The notes: generated by a model not told the origin, from the letters alone. A stretch of 64,000 nt of DNA from Polysphondylium violaceum (GCA_000277445.1 AJWJ01000011.1:43001-107000); one strand, 5' to 3'. Counted from the first letter of the stretch, positions 11,528 to 21,955 are shown. A program made the numbers and translations.

Positions 11528-13571
11528 CTAATCTTTATTTAAAGGAACACTCTTAAAGATGGGTGAAGTTGATTCATCGGAATTTGATGATAGTTCATCA
11601 ATTTCTTTTTGTAATTCCTCTTGATCTTTGTTCTTTTCAGCAATACTTTGATAACCTTCTGAATGACCACTACCTCTGCTACTGCTACTATGATCACTTT
11701 CGTTGTCTGGGATATTTCTTGTTTTGTTATAATCATCGTGATCTTGTTGTTGTTGAATTTGATCATAGATTTGTTGGTCTTTTCCTTCACCATTTTGATA
11801 ATCATCATCGCCGGCGGTATGGTTGGAATTTGGATGAGTAATTGGGTCATTGTAATTAATTTCAATTGGTTTATATTTAAGAGAGATAAAGACAAACAAT
11901 ACAAAGAATCCAAACATACAACAGGAAAAGAAGAGATATGATTGCCAGAATGTAAGCTTGATGAGGGCAATGACAAAGGTATCAAAGAGATTACCAATGG
12001 ACACGGTGATGAGCCACATAGACATAATCAATGACTTCATTTGAGGTGGGGATTGGGAGTAGGCAAATTCCAAACCAGTGATAGAGATGAGAATTTCAGC
12101 AAAGGCCATGATGACAATTTGAGGGATTTGGAGACCGATATTTACAGTGCCTGGTGGCTTGGCATCAATTGCAAATTGGACAAACATAGAGACCATAAAT
12201 GAGACAAAGGTTAGAAACATACCAACACTCATTCTTCTCAATGGTGAGAAATTTACTCCTTTCTTGGCCAATGGTCTGTAGAGACAGTATTCAAAAATTG
12301 GAACGAAAATCATAATTAAAATTGGATTAAGAGCAGTGAGAATTTCTGAATCAATGGTAACGGATCCAATCTTTCTGTCCATTAAATTGGCTTGATCGAT
12401 CCAAATGGAACCTCCTTGATCGTATAGAGCCCAGAAGATGGGGAGTGGTAAAAAGATTAACAATACTTTGAGTACATTTTTCATTTGATCAACTGTAATT
12501 GGATCAAATTTACCTTTGGACCTATCCAACCAGTGACCTTGATAGAGTTGATCATCATAATCTGGTTTTTTAGATTTGATTTTTTCACTAATACCAGTTT
12601 TAATAATTCTAGCCGAAGTTAATAAAACACTACCAGTTGGTTTCTTTTTAATATAGGTCTTGTTTCCAAAAACAAATACAGATATGGATACGACCAATAA
12701 ACATGATGGAATTAAAAATGCTACCCAATAACCAAGATTTGTTCTCACAATAGGTGTGATAATGGTGGAGAAAGCAGATCCTAAATTTACACACCAATAA
12801 AATACTTGAAAAATATTGGCTAATAATTTAGCTTGATGAGGTCCAAATTGATCTCCACAAAATGCAGATATTACTGGTTTAATTCCACCTGTACCCAATG
12901 CAATTAATAATAATCCTAATATCTGATACTTTTGTTAATATATAATTATATATTAATTATCATAACTAATACTTACTAAACCCCAAGGTGAACGATTTCC
13001 TGGTTCAGGACCAGTTACTCCTGGAATAGCAGATATAGCCAAAAATACACCACCAATACAATATATTATACTAAAATATAAAATTGTTTTATATTTACCC
13101 AATTTACCATCTGCTAAATATGCACCTAATAATGTACTATAAAAATAAAATTATTAATATGTATTTAAACTTGTCAATATAAATAATAAATAATATTTAC
13201 GTAAAATAAGCCCCGGCATTAAAACCATGATAAATACTAGCAGCAGTTGTATCAGTATAACCCATATAATGAATCATATAATTATTTAAAATTGATTTTA
13301 AACCATAAAAAGAATATCTTTCAATGATTTCATTTCCCATAATAAACTTAATAGAAGGTGGAAAATGTTTTTCATCACCTCCATATTTGATTTCATTGCC
13401 ATCTTCATCATAGACTGTAGGATGAGAACCATTTGGGATTTCCAATGAACTATTTAATTTTTGATCAAATTGTTTCTCCAATGAAACAGAGGTTTTTTCC
13501 AATGATATAGGAGTTGCATCGCCTGCAATTAATCTTGGTTTGGCAAGTATGCCATCTTCATCCATACCCAT
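11528..13571 (-). CDS. Proton-coupled oligopeptide transporter (POT/PTR, SLC15 family)
   Basis: Three exons on the minus strand, 13571-13201, 13136-12977 and 12922-11528, with introns of 64 and 54 bp, give 641 aa. The protein is a 12-span major facilitator that imports di- and tripeptides with protons. Visible signatures are the TM1 proton motif NEIIERYSFYG, the PTR2 signature LGAYLADGKLGKYKTI, ALGTGGIKPVISAFCGDQF across the second intron, and FWALYDQGGS in TM7. The N-terminus (about 75 residues) and the C-terminus (about 100 residues, Gln/Asp/Ser-rich with DDDYQNGEGKD) are hydrophilic and cytoplasmic. No large extracellular domain between TM9 and TM10 is present, unlike mammalian PEPT1. The location could be plasma membrane, endosome or contractile vacuole; the sequence does not decide this. 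Substrate range within the family (peptide versus nitrate) is inferred from the ExxER motif. Confidence 0.93.
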
Positions 13572-14853
13572 TTTATTAATATAAAATTACTATAATGGCA
13601 AAAGAAAAGATAAAAGATGACAACAGAGATGAAAGATGCTTCCAACAACAAAATTACCCACCCAAGATACTTGTCTGAATAATAATATCAAATGATATTA
13701 AATATAAAAATTAGGATAATATGTTGTCAAACAACACAAAAACAGAGATCCAGAAACACCCCAGACTCTTCTTGTCCTAATAAAATTTTTAATAAATAAA
13801 TTATTATTAGTTTTTGGATATTAAAGATAAATAGATTAATACCTACACACCAATATCAATACTATTAATATTTATTAATTTATAAATAAAACCAAAAGTA
13901 AAGTTAAAATCTAAAATCTATATAAAAAATATTAAAAAAGAATTAGTTGATGGAATGAATATAAATTGTGGGGCAAAATCTATATTTATATTTTTATCAA
14001 TATGTTTGAATATTTGACCATGTCGAATTCAAGAGTATTGGAATTTCTGAACCCTAGGTCAAAGATCTTTTAACAAAACACATGGCATTCAAACTTCTTG
14101 TGTAATATTAATCAAAAACATATGGTGGAAATCAAATAAAAAAAAAAAATAAAAAAAGATAAAATAAAATACAAACAAATAAACAAAGAGATAAAAGATG
14201 TGTCGAAAATAAGATATACAAATACAAAGGGTGATGGGGTGGTTATAAGCACACAGGTAAAACTAAAATCTAAAATTGAAATGAAATTTCGGGTAGAGTA
14301 TTTATATTATTTTTTACCGTTAAAATATACCTAGTTGAATAAAATATCAAATAGGGTTTGAATTTCTCTATATCTAGGCAACACATCATGAAAAAAAAAG
14401 ATGATAGCAAAAAAAAAAAAAATACACAAACAAGGAATAAGTGGGGAGGGGGATAATTCAAAAAGGGAGTGTATTTGTAGAGATGAAAATATATATACTC
14501 TAAAATGGGGGGATAATTATCGAGTCATATTGTGGTGGGGTGCCTACCAAAAACTGAAAATAATTTAAATTTAATTTCATAGACAAAAACCCACAAACCA
14601 CACCCACTCCAACCCACATCTTTTTTTAACTGTTGCTTTTACTACTATAAAGAGAAATTTAACCACAAACTATAATTTAGATTTAGGTTTTGAGATTTAT
14701 AAATAAATCTAAATATATTATCTAGTTTAAATTTTATAGAGAGGGATAGAGTATTAGTGAATATTTGAAGTGCAACAAAAGCTATTATAATAAACTTGAA
14801 GTTCGTTACAATGTCTATGAATATTTGATTACATGAGCGAGATGAATTTACAT
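13572..14853. other. Intergenic, 1.28 kb
   Basis: No gene is seen here. The stretch lies between the 5' end of the peptide transporter and the 3' end of the POLE3 gene. It is A/T-rich with poly(A) runs near 14130-14165 and 14395-14420. A 63-codon frame at 14270-14461 is hydrophobic low-complexity and is not credible as a gene. The transporter promoter and 5' UTR presumably lie in the right-adjacent part. Confidence 0.6.
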
Positions 14854-15442
14854 TTATTTTTTATTTGATTCTTTGTCTTCTTTATCTTTTGTATCCTTTT
14901 CCTTTTCCTTTTCTTTTTCTTTTTCCTTTTCCTTTTCTTTATCTTTACTATTATCTTTATCCTTGGGGTCTTTATCTTTACTTGATTCTTTATCTTTACT
15001 TTCTTTAACCTTTTCTTTTTCTTTACTGCTATCTTTATCTTTACTTGATTCTTTATCTTTAATTTCTTTTTCTTTTTCTTTTTCTTTTTCCTTTTCTTTT
15101 TCTCTCTTTTTATTCTTTTCTAAAGCAACTTCAAGGGGAGATATAAATTGTTGAAAATCAATTTCCTCTAATGCTTTGAGTACATCTTTTGGTAAAATAG
15201 TTGATCTATTTGCATTTTGACAAAGATCTATACTTGCTGCTGTTAAATAGTGTATCCAAACTTTAGCTGCTTTAGAAATTGCCAATTTAGAATCCTTTGC
15301 TATTGATACATGATCTGGTAACTTTTATTATTGTTATTATTAATATCTGCTATTGTTTGCTTGTTTTAACTTATACACATACAGCTGATTTTATAATACG
15401 GCTAACAATAGCATTTTGTAAATCATTATTACTATCCGACAT
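14854..15442 (-). CDS. pole3: DNA polymerase epsilon subunit 3 (histone-fold, Dpb4/CHRAC17-type)
   Basis: Two exons, 15442-15383 and 15321-14854, with a 61-bp GTATGT...AAAAG intron, encode 175 aa. The 20-residue first exon ([20 protein letters not shown]) joins [20 protein letters not shown] to complete an H2B-like histone fold (residues about 7-85), including [18 protein letters not shown] and PLEVALE. POLE3 pairs with POLE4 in the leading-strand polymerase epsilon and also with CHRAC/ISWI remodellers; it acts in the nucleus. After the fold, residues about 95-175 are almost entirely Lys, Glu, Asp and Ser ([16 protein letters not shown]). This is a longer and more repetitive charged tail than in human POLE3 (147 aa), which also ends in a charged tail. 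An NF-YB or Dr1 relative is less likely, because the EFQ/FQQF segment fits POLE3 best. Confidence 0.88.
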
Positions 15443-15669
15443 TTATATCTTATTTGTATCTATATATCTATATATCTATATTTATATATCTATGTATGAA
15501 ATAATATTACTATCTTCACATCGACTTTTTTCCCCAAAAGCGCGCAATTTTTAATATTTTTTTTGAAAAAAAATTTGATCATTTTTGATCAAAATTTCAG
15601 ACAAAACAGATTACTTGAATAGTCAGTCCAACACTCTTTAGCACACCACAGACATATATCTATCTTAAA

Positions 15670-17134
15670 ATGATTAAAAATATAATATTCAATAGATATA
15701 CTTGTAATAGAGCTATTTCAAACTACTCTTCTTGGTTATTGATAAACAATAATAGTAATAGTAGTCGTGGTCATATTAATTTTGAAAACAATATATTTAA
15801 TCCAAGTAATAATAGATCAATCTCTTCTTCTTCTTCAAATACCAATAACAGTCAGAGTAATAATAATATAGATAGTAGATTAATAACACCATTACAATTG
15901 TTATCCAACAAAGTTGAATATAAAATAGTCAGAGAAACCAATAATCCAAATTCAAGCCAACAACAAGAGGGCAGTAGAACCAGGTTCAAGTGGATTCAAA
16001 AACCAAAGACTGTATTAATTATAAAGAAACATAAAGATAAGAAAACTACTACATTTTTAAATACAATTGCATCGTATGTATATGTCTGTGATTAAATAGA
16101 TTAGCTATATATTAATCTCTCTGATATCCTGTAGATTTTTAAATAAAGAATATGGTATGAAAGTATTGGTTGAACCAAATGCAATCAATGGTACAGATCC
16201 AAGTTGTGTAGAAACTTATTCAGAAGTCGATGGACATTTGTTGGGAAAAGTGGTTGATTTTGTAATTACGTTGGGTGGTGATGGTACATTGCTCCACGTA
16301 TCCTCTTTGTTTAAAGAAGAGGTCCCACCAGTAATATCATTTCACATGGGCACATTGGGTTTCTTGATGCCATTTAGTATAGACGAATTCAAAGAATCCC
16401 TATCCAATGTCATCAAAGGTGATTTTTTATGTACAAATAGAATGAGATTAACTTGTGATGTAGTGAGTGAACAACCAAAATTGATAAACAATAATAATAG
16501 TAATAATAATAATAATCATAGTAATATAGATCAATCACAACAATTAATAACAAAAACATTTCAAGTTTTAAATGAAGTAACACTACATAGAGGATCCAAT
16601 CCCCATCTCACTACAATTAAATGTACAGTCAATGGACATAATTTATCAGATTTTATTGGTGATGGTTTAATTATTGCAACAGCCACAGGTTCAACAGCTT
16701 ATTCATTATCTTGCGGTGGTCCAATGGTTCATCCTTGTATCAATTGTATATTGCTAACTCCAATCGCTTCAAGTTCATTCTCTTCCAAACCCGCTCTATT
16801 ACCTGATGATTCTGTATTAAAACTAAATGTATTTATATTTATATTTATATTTATGATTGAATATTTGTATAAATATTAATATCAATCAATCAACTACTAT
16901 ATATAGATGATTTCACAAAAAGGTAGAACTATTAGTGCAACATTTGATGGTACTCGGTCAGTTAAAATTGAACAAGGTGATTATTTAGTGATTAGAAAAT
17001 CAACCCATCCATTTTTAACGATAAACAAGATAAACGAAACTACTGATTGGGTACATGGAAATGGTAAATTGGTGGAAATGAGTGAAAAGTCTAGTATTTG
17101 GAATCAAAGTGTATATACTACATCTGCCAATTAA
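15670..17134 (+). CDS. nadk: NAD kinase (ATP-NAD kinase)
   Basis: Three exons, 15670-16073, 16135-16828 and 16907-17134, with introns of 61 and 78 bp, encode 441 aa. The enzyme phosphorylates NAD to NADP. The catalytic GGDG motif is at about 182-185 (LGGDGTLLH). FHMGTLGFL, the NEVTLHRG motif near 281 and ATGSTAYSLSCGG near 320 are the expected NAD-binding elements. Exon 3 supplies the C-terminal strand with SATFDG. Overall order and spacing resemble animal cytosolic NADK. The first 50 residues are rich in Arg, Asn and Ser without acidic residues (MIKNIIFNRYTCNRAI), which looks like a mitochondrial presequence. A 16-residue Asn/Ser insert interrupts the domain near 250-270, typical of dictyostelids. 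The start is the only in-frame ATG near the AT-rich promoter; dual targeting is possible. Confidence 0.93.
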
Positions 17135-17320
17135 GTGCATGTATATTGTAAATAATAAATAGCCTTTTGTATACATCTACCATTGGAGTCAATAGGTAAA
17201 TCTACTTTTAAATACCTCTAAAAATTTATTTATATTGCTCAAATCGAGGGACATTTGTGGTTGTGTCAGTTTCTGGACTTTTTTCGCTTTGAATTGTTGG
17301 ATGATAAGTAATTTTTGAAT

Positions 17321-17548
17321 TTTTGTTTTAATTAAGATGTAGACAATTACATTAAAATTTTTGTATCTTGCCCCTTCAGTACTTATCATCCGAACAATTC
17401 AGTATTTTTTTGTTTTAATTAGGATGTAGACAATTACAATTCTTGTATCTTGCCCCTCCTTCAATCCCAACAATTCAATTTTTTTGTTTTAATTAGGATG
17501 TAGACAATTGCAACTCTTGCATATTGCCCCTCCCCCAACAATTCAATA
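17321..17548. repeat. Three-copy tandem repeat upstream of tRNA-Tyr
   Basis: Three imperfect copies begin near 17321, 17408 and 17482 (spacing 87 and 74 bp). Each has the core TTTTGTTTTAATTAGGATGT, then AGACAATTRCA, then TTGTATCTTGCCCCT and a CAACAATTCA end. The last copy reads TTGCATATTGCCCCT. A related segment lies beside the other tRNA gene at about 20925-20955 in inverted orientation. Function unknown; it may be a decayed mobile-element end or a tRNA-flanking repeat. Confidence 0.75.
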
Positions 17549-17596
17549 TTCTTCAAAAAACATAAAAAAACTAATTTTTTTTTAATAAACATCTTT

Positions 17597-17682
17597 CCGG
17601 CTTTGGCGCAATGGTAGCGCGATTGACTGTAGTCGTTTCAGTAGTTATCAATCGGTTGCTAGTTCGAGTCTGGCAAGCCGGA
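17597..17682 (+). tRNA. tRNA-Tyr (GTA) with a 14-nt intron
   Basis: A cloverleaf can be drawn by eye. The acceptor stem is CCGGCTT/AAGCCGG with discriminator A. The D arm is GCGC-AATGGTA-GCGC. The anticodon stem is ATTGA/TCAAT, the variable loop CGGTT, and the T arm GCTAG-TTCGAGT-CTGGC. Twenty-one bases lie between the anticodon stem halves, beginning CTGTA. A normal 7-base loop with anticodon GTA leaves a 14-nt intron one base 3' of the anticodon, the canonical position for eukaryotic tRNA-Tyr introns. The internal A and B boxes (TGGCGCAATGGTAGCG and GGTTGCTAGTTCGAG) are present. An identical gene lies at 20775-20860 in inverted orientation. Confidence 0.95.
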
Positions 17683-19053
17683 TTTTTAAAATCCCCCTCT
17701 TTTGTCGGGCATAGATGTAAGAGTGTAAATCAAAATAAGTAAATAATTGATCTCTGAGAACAGTTTCATGTTTTCCCCAAAGCTATAAAAGCCTGGGTTT
17801 TGTAAAGAATAAAAGCATAACTTCATCGTTCAATAATATAATTTATTACATCAAATACCTATTAAAATTGTTTATTTTATATTTCACACCCTTATACAAT
17901 AGAGGATTTTGTGCAGTTTGTAATGCAAAACGCATTACCATTTTTGGAAATAATTCAATATCTCTTAATAACGGATCTGATATGTGGATTATCCTTAAAT
18001 AGAAAATTGGTTTTTGAAATGCTAAACTATAAAAGATAAACTTAATCTAAATAAACTTCAGTCGGTGTGTGCACCCTTCTCACCCTATTAGCTTTATCTT
18101 TATTTTGTCTAATATCTATGTGTACTAATAATACAATGATTTATATCATTGTTTATTAAAAGTTTAACTATTAAAATATGGATGATCTATAAGGTGTAGA
18201 TCATATATATTGTATTATAGATGGAGGAGGTTAGCCTATCTTCAAGATATCTAATATGATAATATGAGTATGTTTGCAATGGGTGACTAAAAACGAATGA
18301 ATGTTTATTTTTATGTTTTGAAAATCATGCCAACTAATGCGCAATGATTAACGTGAGGATTTCCATCATTACATTAAACACACGGTTTAGTTTCACTATG
18401 AAAGCGACATTTTCCAGCTAGCAAATTGAAACGAAACATAAAAACTTATTTTTAAAATAAACATCATTTGTTTGTAATGGAAACCCTAACGAGAAGGATG
18501 TTCTTTTGTGTACCACATGTACACTACATAAAGCATCATTCACTGAAATGTTACATCATCATAAAAGCTAATTTTATACATGTTCGAGTTTCGTTCACAA
18601 TCATTTTGAGAGCTGGAAAATGTCAATATATTCGTAATGATTTATGTTAAGATTTTCATCCATTACAAATTACATAAAATACCACCTTTACCTTTGATCC
18701 CATCCACAATAAATAGATTAAATACCACTTACCTTGGTTTTAAAACTGCAAATTAAACCATTAAAGCTGACGTCCACCCTAATAGAATAGTTAGTATAAA
18801 GTATCGAGTAAAAATTTATATATCTATATTTATCTTTATATATCTATGGATATATAAATTTATATGTTTTCGTATTATATGTAAATAAAAAATATATTAT
18901 CACAAAAATTAGATAAAATAAAAATATTTTCAAACATTAAAATAATGAAATTGATGAATTTAATAATTAATTTTCACAGATAAATTGGTGAATATGTCTT
19001 GTAGACAGAGCTGTTTATTGATTTTATTTACTGAAAAAGTTTTGTTACTTCAT
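17683..19053. other. Gene-poor interval of repeat relics between the tRNA-Tyr genes
   Basis: No credible gene is seen. The interval holds the left arm of the tRNA-linked inverted repeat (17684-17712 and 18162-18268). It also holds a 37-bp imperfect direct repeat (near 18342 and 18634; cores AATGATTAACGTGAGGATTT and AATGATTTATGTTAAGATTT). Around this is an inverted motif (GACATTTTCCAGCT near 18405 and AGCTGGAAAATGTC near 18612). A 60-codon frame at 18468-18650 spans these repeats and looks accidental. The pattern fits decayed mobile-element DNA. Confidence 0.5.
18162..18268 (+). repeat. Left arm of tRNA-Tyr-linked inverted repeat (distal block)
   Basis: This segment contains TTTAACTATTAAAAT, GTGTAGATCATATAT and CCTATCTTCAAGATAT in this order. 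The same three blocks occur in the same order on the minus strand at 20656-20728. A proximal block, AAATCC..CTCTTTTGTCGGGCATA, directly abuts each tRNA-Tyr. In the left arm about 450 bp separate the blocks; in the right arm only about 25 bp do. Confidence 0.75.
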
Positions 19054-19290
19054 CTATTTGATGTTGATTTTAGAGTTTTTATCAACCTTTCGGAAATCAG
19101 GGCGAATGATTTCTTTTGTATTAACTGGTCCTGGTGCTGAAGGTGAAGGGATAGGGACTAATTTTTTGCTTGATGGTACACTTCCTACTGGTGTCCCTAC
19201 TCCGTTGGCATAACTTCCTTGATATTTAGTTGAAACAATGTATTTATCTCCAGGTTTGCCTTTTATAATTGGTACACCCATGTTACTCAT
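19054..19290 (-). CDS. Small hypothetical protein, 78 aa
   Basis: An ATG-started frame encodes 78 residues and begins MSNMGVPIIKGKPGD. It is rich in Gly, Pro, Ser and Lys with no hydrophobic segment (KYQGSYANGVGTPVG, KKLVPIPSPSAPGP). I do not recognise it. Codon choice is more gene-like than in the surrounding relics, and it has no homopolymer. It lies between the two tRNA-Tyr genes, near an integrase remnant. It may be a real small gene, a fragment of a retroelement gag/pol, or chance. No intron signals are obvious. Confidence 0.3.
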   Translation of the reverse strand: MSNMGVPIIKGKPGDKYIVSTKYQGSYANGVGTPVGSVPSSKKLVPIPSPSAPGPVNTKEIIRPDFRKVDKNSKINIK

Positions 19291-19580
19291 TTGAAATGAA
19301 TTGGTAATTTGTTATTTGTTGTTTGTGTTTGATAAAATGAAATTTAAGAGAACAACTGTTGTTATAGTTCGGAACATAATTAAAAAATTTCAATCAAATT
19401 ACAGATTAGGATTACAGATTTAAGATTTAATTTATAGAAATGAATTGAGTAAATTGAAAAGTTTTATTATTTTTCACCATTGTTCAGATTTGGAATATTT
19501 CCTTTTTTTGTAGGAAAAAAAAGTAAAAGAGTGAATTTTAACATTCTTTATTCTCTCATAATATCATTTAACTATCAAGT

Positions 19581-20215
19581 CACTTGGAGAAACTTCTTTA
19601 TCATTTCCATCAGCCATATGAAATCGACAAACATCAACCTCTCCAACAAATGCTCTTAGATATCCAAAAAGAATATAGATGGAAGGGTATGAAAGAAGAT
19701 TGTGTGAACCACATAAGAAATTGGGCAAAATGCATTAAGCCAGTGTAAAAGACTAAAGACACTCCTCCCCTCAAACCAATAATAGCAACAGAGCCTGTTG
19801 AAAGGGCTAAAATAGATATTACTTATTTCCTAATTAGAGTTGTAATATACTTTTAATTAACCTTATCAAGTAAATGCTAATAGTTTTAAATAGGGATATA
19901 AATATCTACACTCAAGAAATGCTCAAAGTGTACTTGATCCATTAAAAGATCTCAAGGCAAACCAAGAGTTTCCTGACTTTCAAATTCTCCAAACTGATAA
20001 TGGAGTTGAATTTATTAATGGTAAGTATTAATTTTATTTAAATTAGCTAATATAAATTTTAAAATCCTAATTTAAATTTGTATTTTTATCAATACATCAT
20101 TAAACAATATATGCAAATAATAAATACCAAACAAATCCTTTCAAGCCCAAACACTCTCAAATAAATGGTCAAAGAGAGATTTAATGGAACCATTAAAATT
20201 TTATGTTTTGTTTTC
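19581..20215 (+). pseudogene. Decayed LTR-retrotransposon integrase fragment
   Basis: Three separated stretches retain integrase features in order. From 19581, the frame reads HLEKLLYHFHQ ... YRWKGMKEDCVNHIRNWAKC, a decayed HHCC zinc-binding domain with the typical W-x-G-M. It continues past an in-frame stop to PLKPI and then VERAKIDIT, corresponding to the first catalytic Asp. Near 19920-20025, DFQILQTDNGVEFINGKY carries the TDNGxEF block with the second catalytic Asp. Near 20150-20200, HSQINGQRE and ERFNGTIK appear in adjacent frames, so a frameshift breaks the ING..ERFNGT block. Stops and AT-rich insertions separate the parts. This is Ty3/gypsy-like rather than a TRE non-LTR element, which has no integrase. 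Its place between tRNA genes fits tRNA-targeted insertion in dictyostelids. No LTRs were identified. Confidence 0.8.
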
Positions 20216-20655
20216 AGTTAACCATTCTTTTTTATCTTTTTCACTCCAATTCATTACGAAATAATCGATTATTTCATTGGTCATGATGACCATCTATCTT
20301 TATTTTCAACCTCGAAGTCTAGCTCTTTTTCACTCACATATCTTTTCCTCTCTATTTTATTGAAACCTGTAGTTGTGGGTACTGACCTATTGTTGCTTTT
20401 TTACTTTTGTTCTCCATGACTTTTTCGATATAATCATTTTTGAAAAAGAGAATTGAATTGAAAGCAGGAGCCTATTGTACATATTGTCATTTTAATAAAC
20501 AATGATATTTAAAAGATAAAATTAAGATAAATACAGATTTATAGCTTTAAAGGGGTAATAATTTATTTATAATTTATGGATATGGATTATCCTAGTAGAA
20601 GTAGAACTTTGTATTTGCATCCTCAGATATAAAAAAATAAATTAATTAAATAAAA

Positions 20656-20728
20656 CATATTATCATATTTTATATCTTGAAGATAGGCATCTATAATATA
20701 TGATCTACACATTTTAATAGTTAAACTG
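20656..20728 (-). repeat. Right arm of tRNA-Tyr-linked inverted repeat (distal block)
   Basis: Read on the minus strand, this matches 18162-18268 in block order (TTTAACTATTAAAAT, GTGTAGATCATATAT, CCTATCTTCAAGATAT) with gaps. The proximal block CTCTTTTGTCGGGCATA lies at about 20742-20762, directly 3' of the minus-strand tRNA-Tyr. Confidence 0.75.
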
Positions 20729-20774
20729 CAAAATCTCCAAATTATGCCCGACAAAAGAGGGTGGGATTTTAAAA

Positions 20775-20860
20775 TCCGGCTTGCCAGACTCGAACTAGCA
20801 ACCGATTGATAACTACTGAAACGACTACAGTCAATCGCGCTACCATTGCGCCAAAGCCGG
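20775..20860 (-). tRNA. tRNA-Tyr (GTA) with a 14-nt intron, second copy
   Basis: The reverse complement is identical base for base to the gene at 17597-17682, including the intron. The stems and A/B boxes are therefore the same. The flanks are also related: CTCTTTTGTCGGGCATA lies on the 3' side and a TTGCATATTGCCCCT-like segment on the 5' side in both. The pair is convergent in sequence, with 3' ends facing each other across about 3.1 kb. This implies a fairly recent duplication or gene conversion of the unit. Confidence 0.95.
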
Positions 20861-21112
20861 AATGATGATTTTTTGTTAAAAGGAAGGTTTTTTTATAAAA
20901 AATTTGATTATTGTTTTGTTTTGCAGGGGCAATATGCAAAAGTTGCAATTTTCTAGATCCCGATTTACATTTTTTTCCTGAGCTAAAGGACGACTAAGCT
21001 ACTCAATAATTATTTTGAAACAACTTTCTAAAAAATTTGAGCATTATAAATTTCAACACCCCTCAAGTAATTAAGAAAAAATATCAAAAGGATTGCATTT
21101 AGTATAATATTT

Positions 21113-21955
21113 TTATTTTTGAAGAGTACCAGAAACAAACTCACCCATTGCAGTATCCAATTCTTGTTGAGTATTCATTACACATGAAGCATTTCTACAA
21201 ACAGGTTCATTGAGAGGAACTGCACCTGCTATAAAGATTCGACCTCCATGTTCACCTCCAACGATATCAATACGATCACAATTCTCTGATATATTAAATA
21301 CACCAATTTCTGATTCTTTTAAACTAGAATCTGAACCAAACATGGCACTACCTTTAATCATAAAAGCAAATACTGTAAAATCTTTTGGAATGGGATGAGA
21401 AAATGAAGCACCTGGGGCTAAATCAATATCAAGTATCAATGGTTTAATGGAAAACTCTGTAAATACACCTAGAGTATCTTTAAAATTTCCAGAAAATACT
21501 CTAATTTTGCTACCATTCTCTTCAATAATAGTAGGAATTTGATCTGCCGAGACATCTATTGCTTTTGGACTTGTGAATTTATCTTTGGAACCAACATTAA
21601 TCCAAAGTTGATATAAATGTAAATAACCATTCAATGGAGTTGGAGTTTCAGTGTGAACAACACCACTTCCAGTATTTAAAAAAGATGCACCACCAGATGG
21701 AATTATACCTTTATTTCCCTTTACATCTTGATACTCTACGCTACCATTTAAAGTAAATGTCAACGATTGGAAACCGGCATGTGGATGATTTGGAAACTTT
21801 AACTCTGAAGGATTCCTAAGTTTTAATTCAATAAACATGATCCATGGATCCAAATAAGAAAGATGATCACTTCCAATAATTCTATTTATAGTTAAAATAC
21901 CAGCTTCTACACTTTCTTGACCCTCCAATACTTTTTCAATATTTCTAGATTGCAT
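21113..21955 (-). CDS. Pirin family protein (copy 1)
   Basis: The ATG at 21955 (MQSRNIEKVLEG) gives 280 aa; extending upstream requires a non-ATG codon. The protein is a bicupin. The N-terminal cupin has the pirin metal ligands in FPNHPHAGF and GVVHTE, which bind Fe in human pirin, and the pirin signature SGGASFLNTGSGVVHTETP. The C-terminal cupin includes APGASFSHPIP and AFMIKGSAMFG. Pirins are nuclear or cytosolic iron proteins; some have quercetinase activity and others regulate transcription. The precise role here is not decided by the sequence. The second pirin at 27491-28549 has the same length but is clearly diverged: it lacks introns here, versus three introns there. The two flank the HEATR6 gene. 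Confidence 0.9.
   Translation of the reverse strand: MQSRNIEKVLEGQESVEAGILTINRIIGSDHLSYLDPWIMFIELKLRNPSELKFPNHPHAGFQSLTFTLNGSVEYQDVKGNKGIIPSGGASFLNTGSGVVHTETPTPLNGYLHLYQLWINVGSKDKFTSPKAIDVSADQIPTIIEENGSKIRVFSGNFKDTLGVFTEFSIKPLILDIDLAPGASFSHPIPKDFTVFAFMIKGSAMFGSDSSLKESEIGVFNISENCDRIDIVGGEHGGRIFIAGAVPLNEPVCRNASCVMNTQQELDTAMGEFVSGTLQK

Noticed and set aside
14873-15154. Plus-strand Ser/Phe/Leu-rich frame
   Set aside because: It is the complement of the Lys/Glu repeat of the POLE3 tail.
17189-17389. 66-codon minus-strand frame
   Set aside because: It falls in the tandem repeat upstream of tRNA-Tyr, has low complexity and no domain.
18468-18650. 60-codon plus-strand frame
   Set aside because: It is built from repeat relics, with no recognisable domain.
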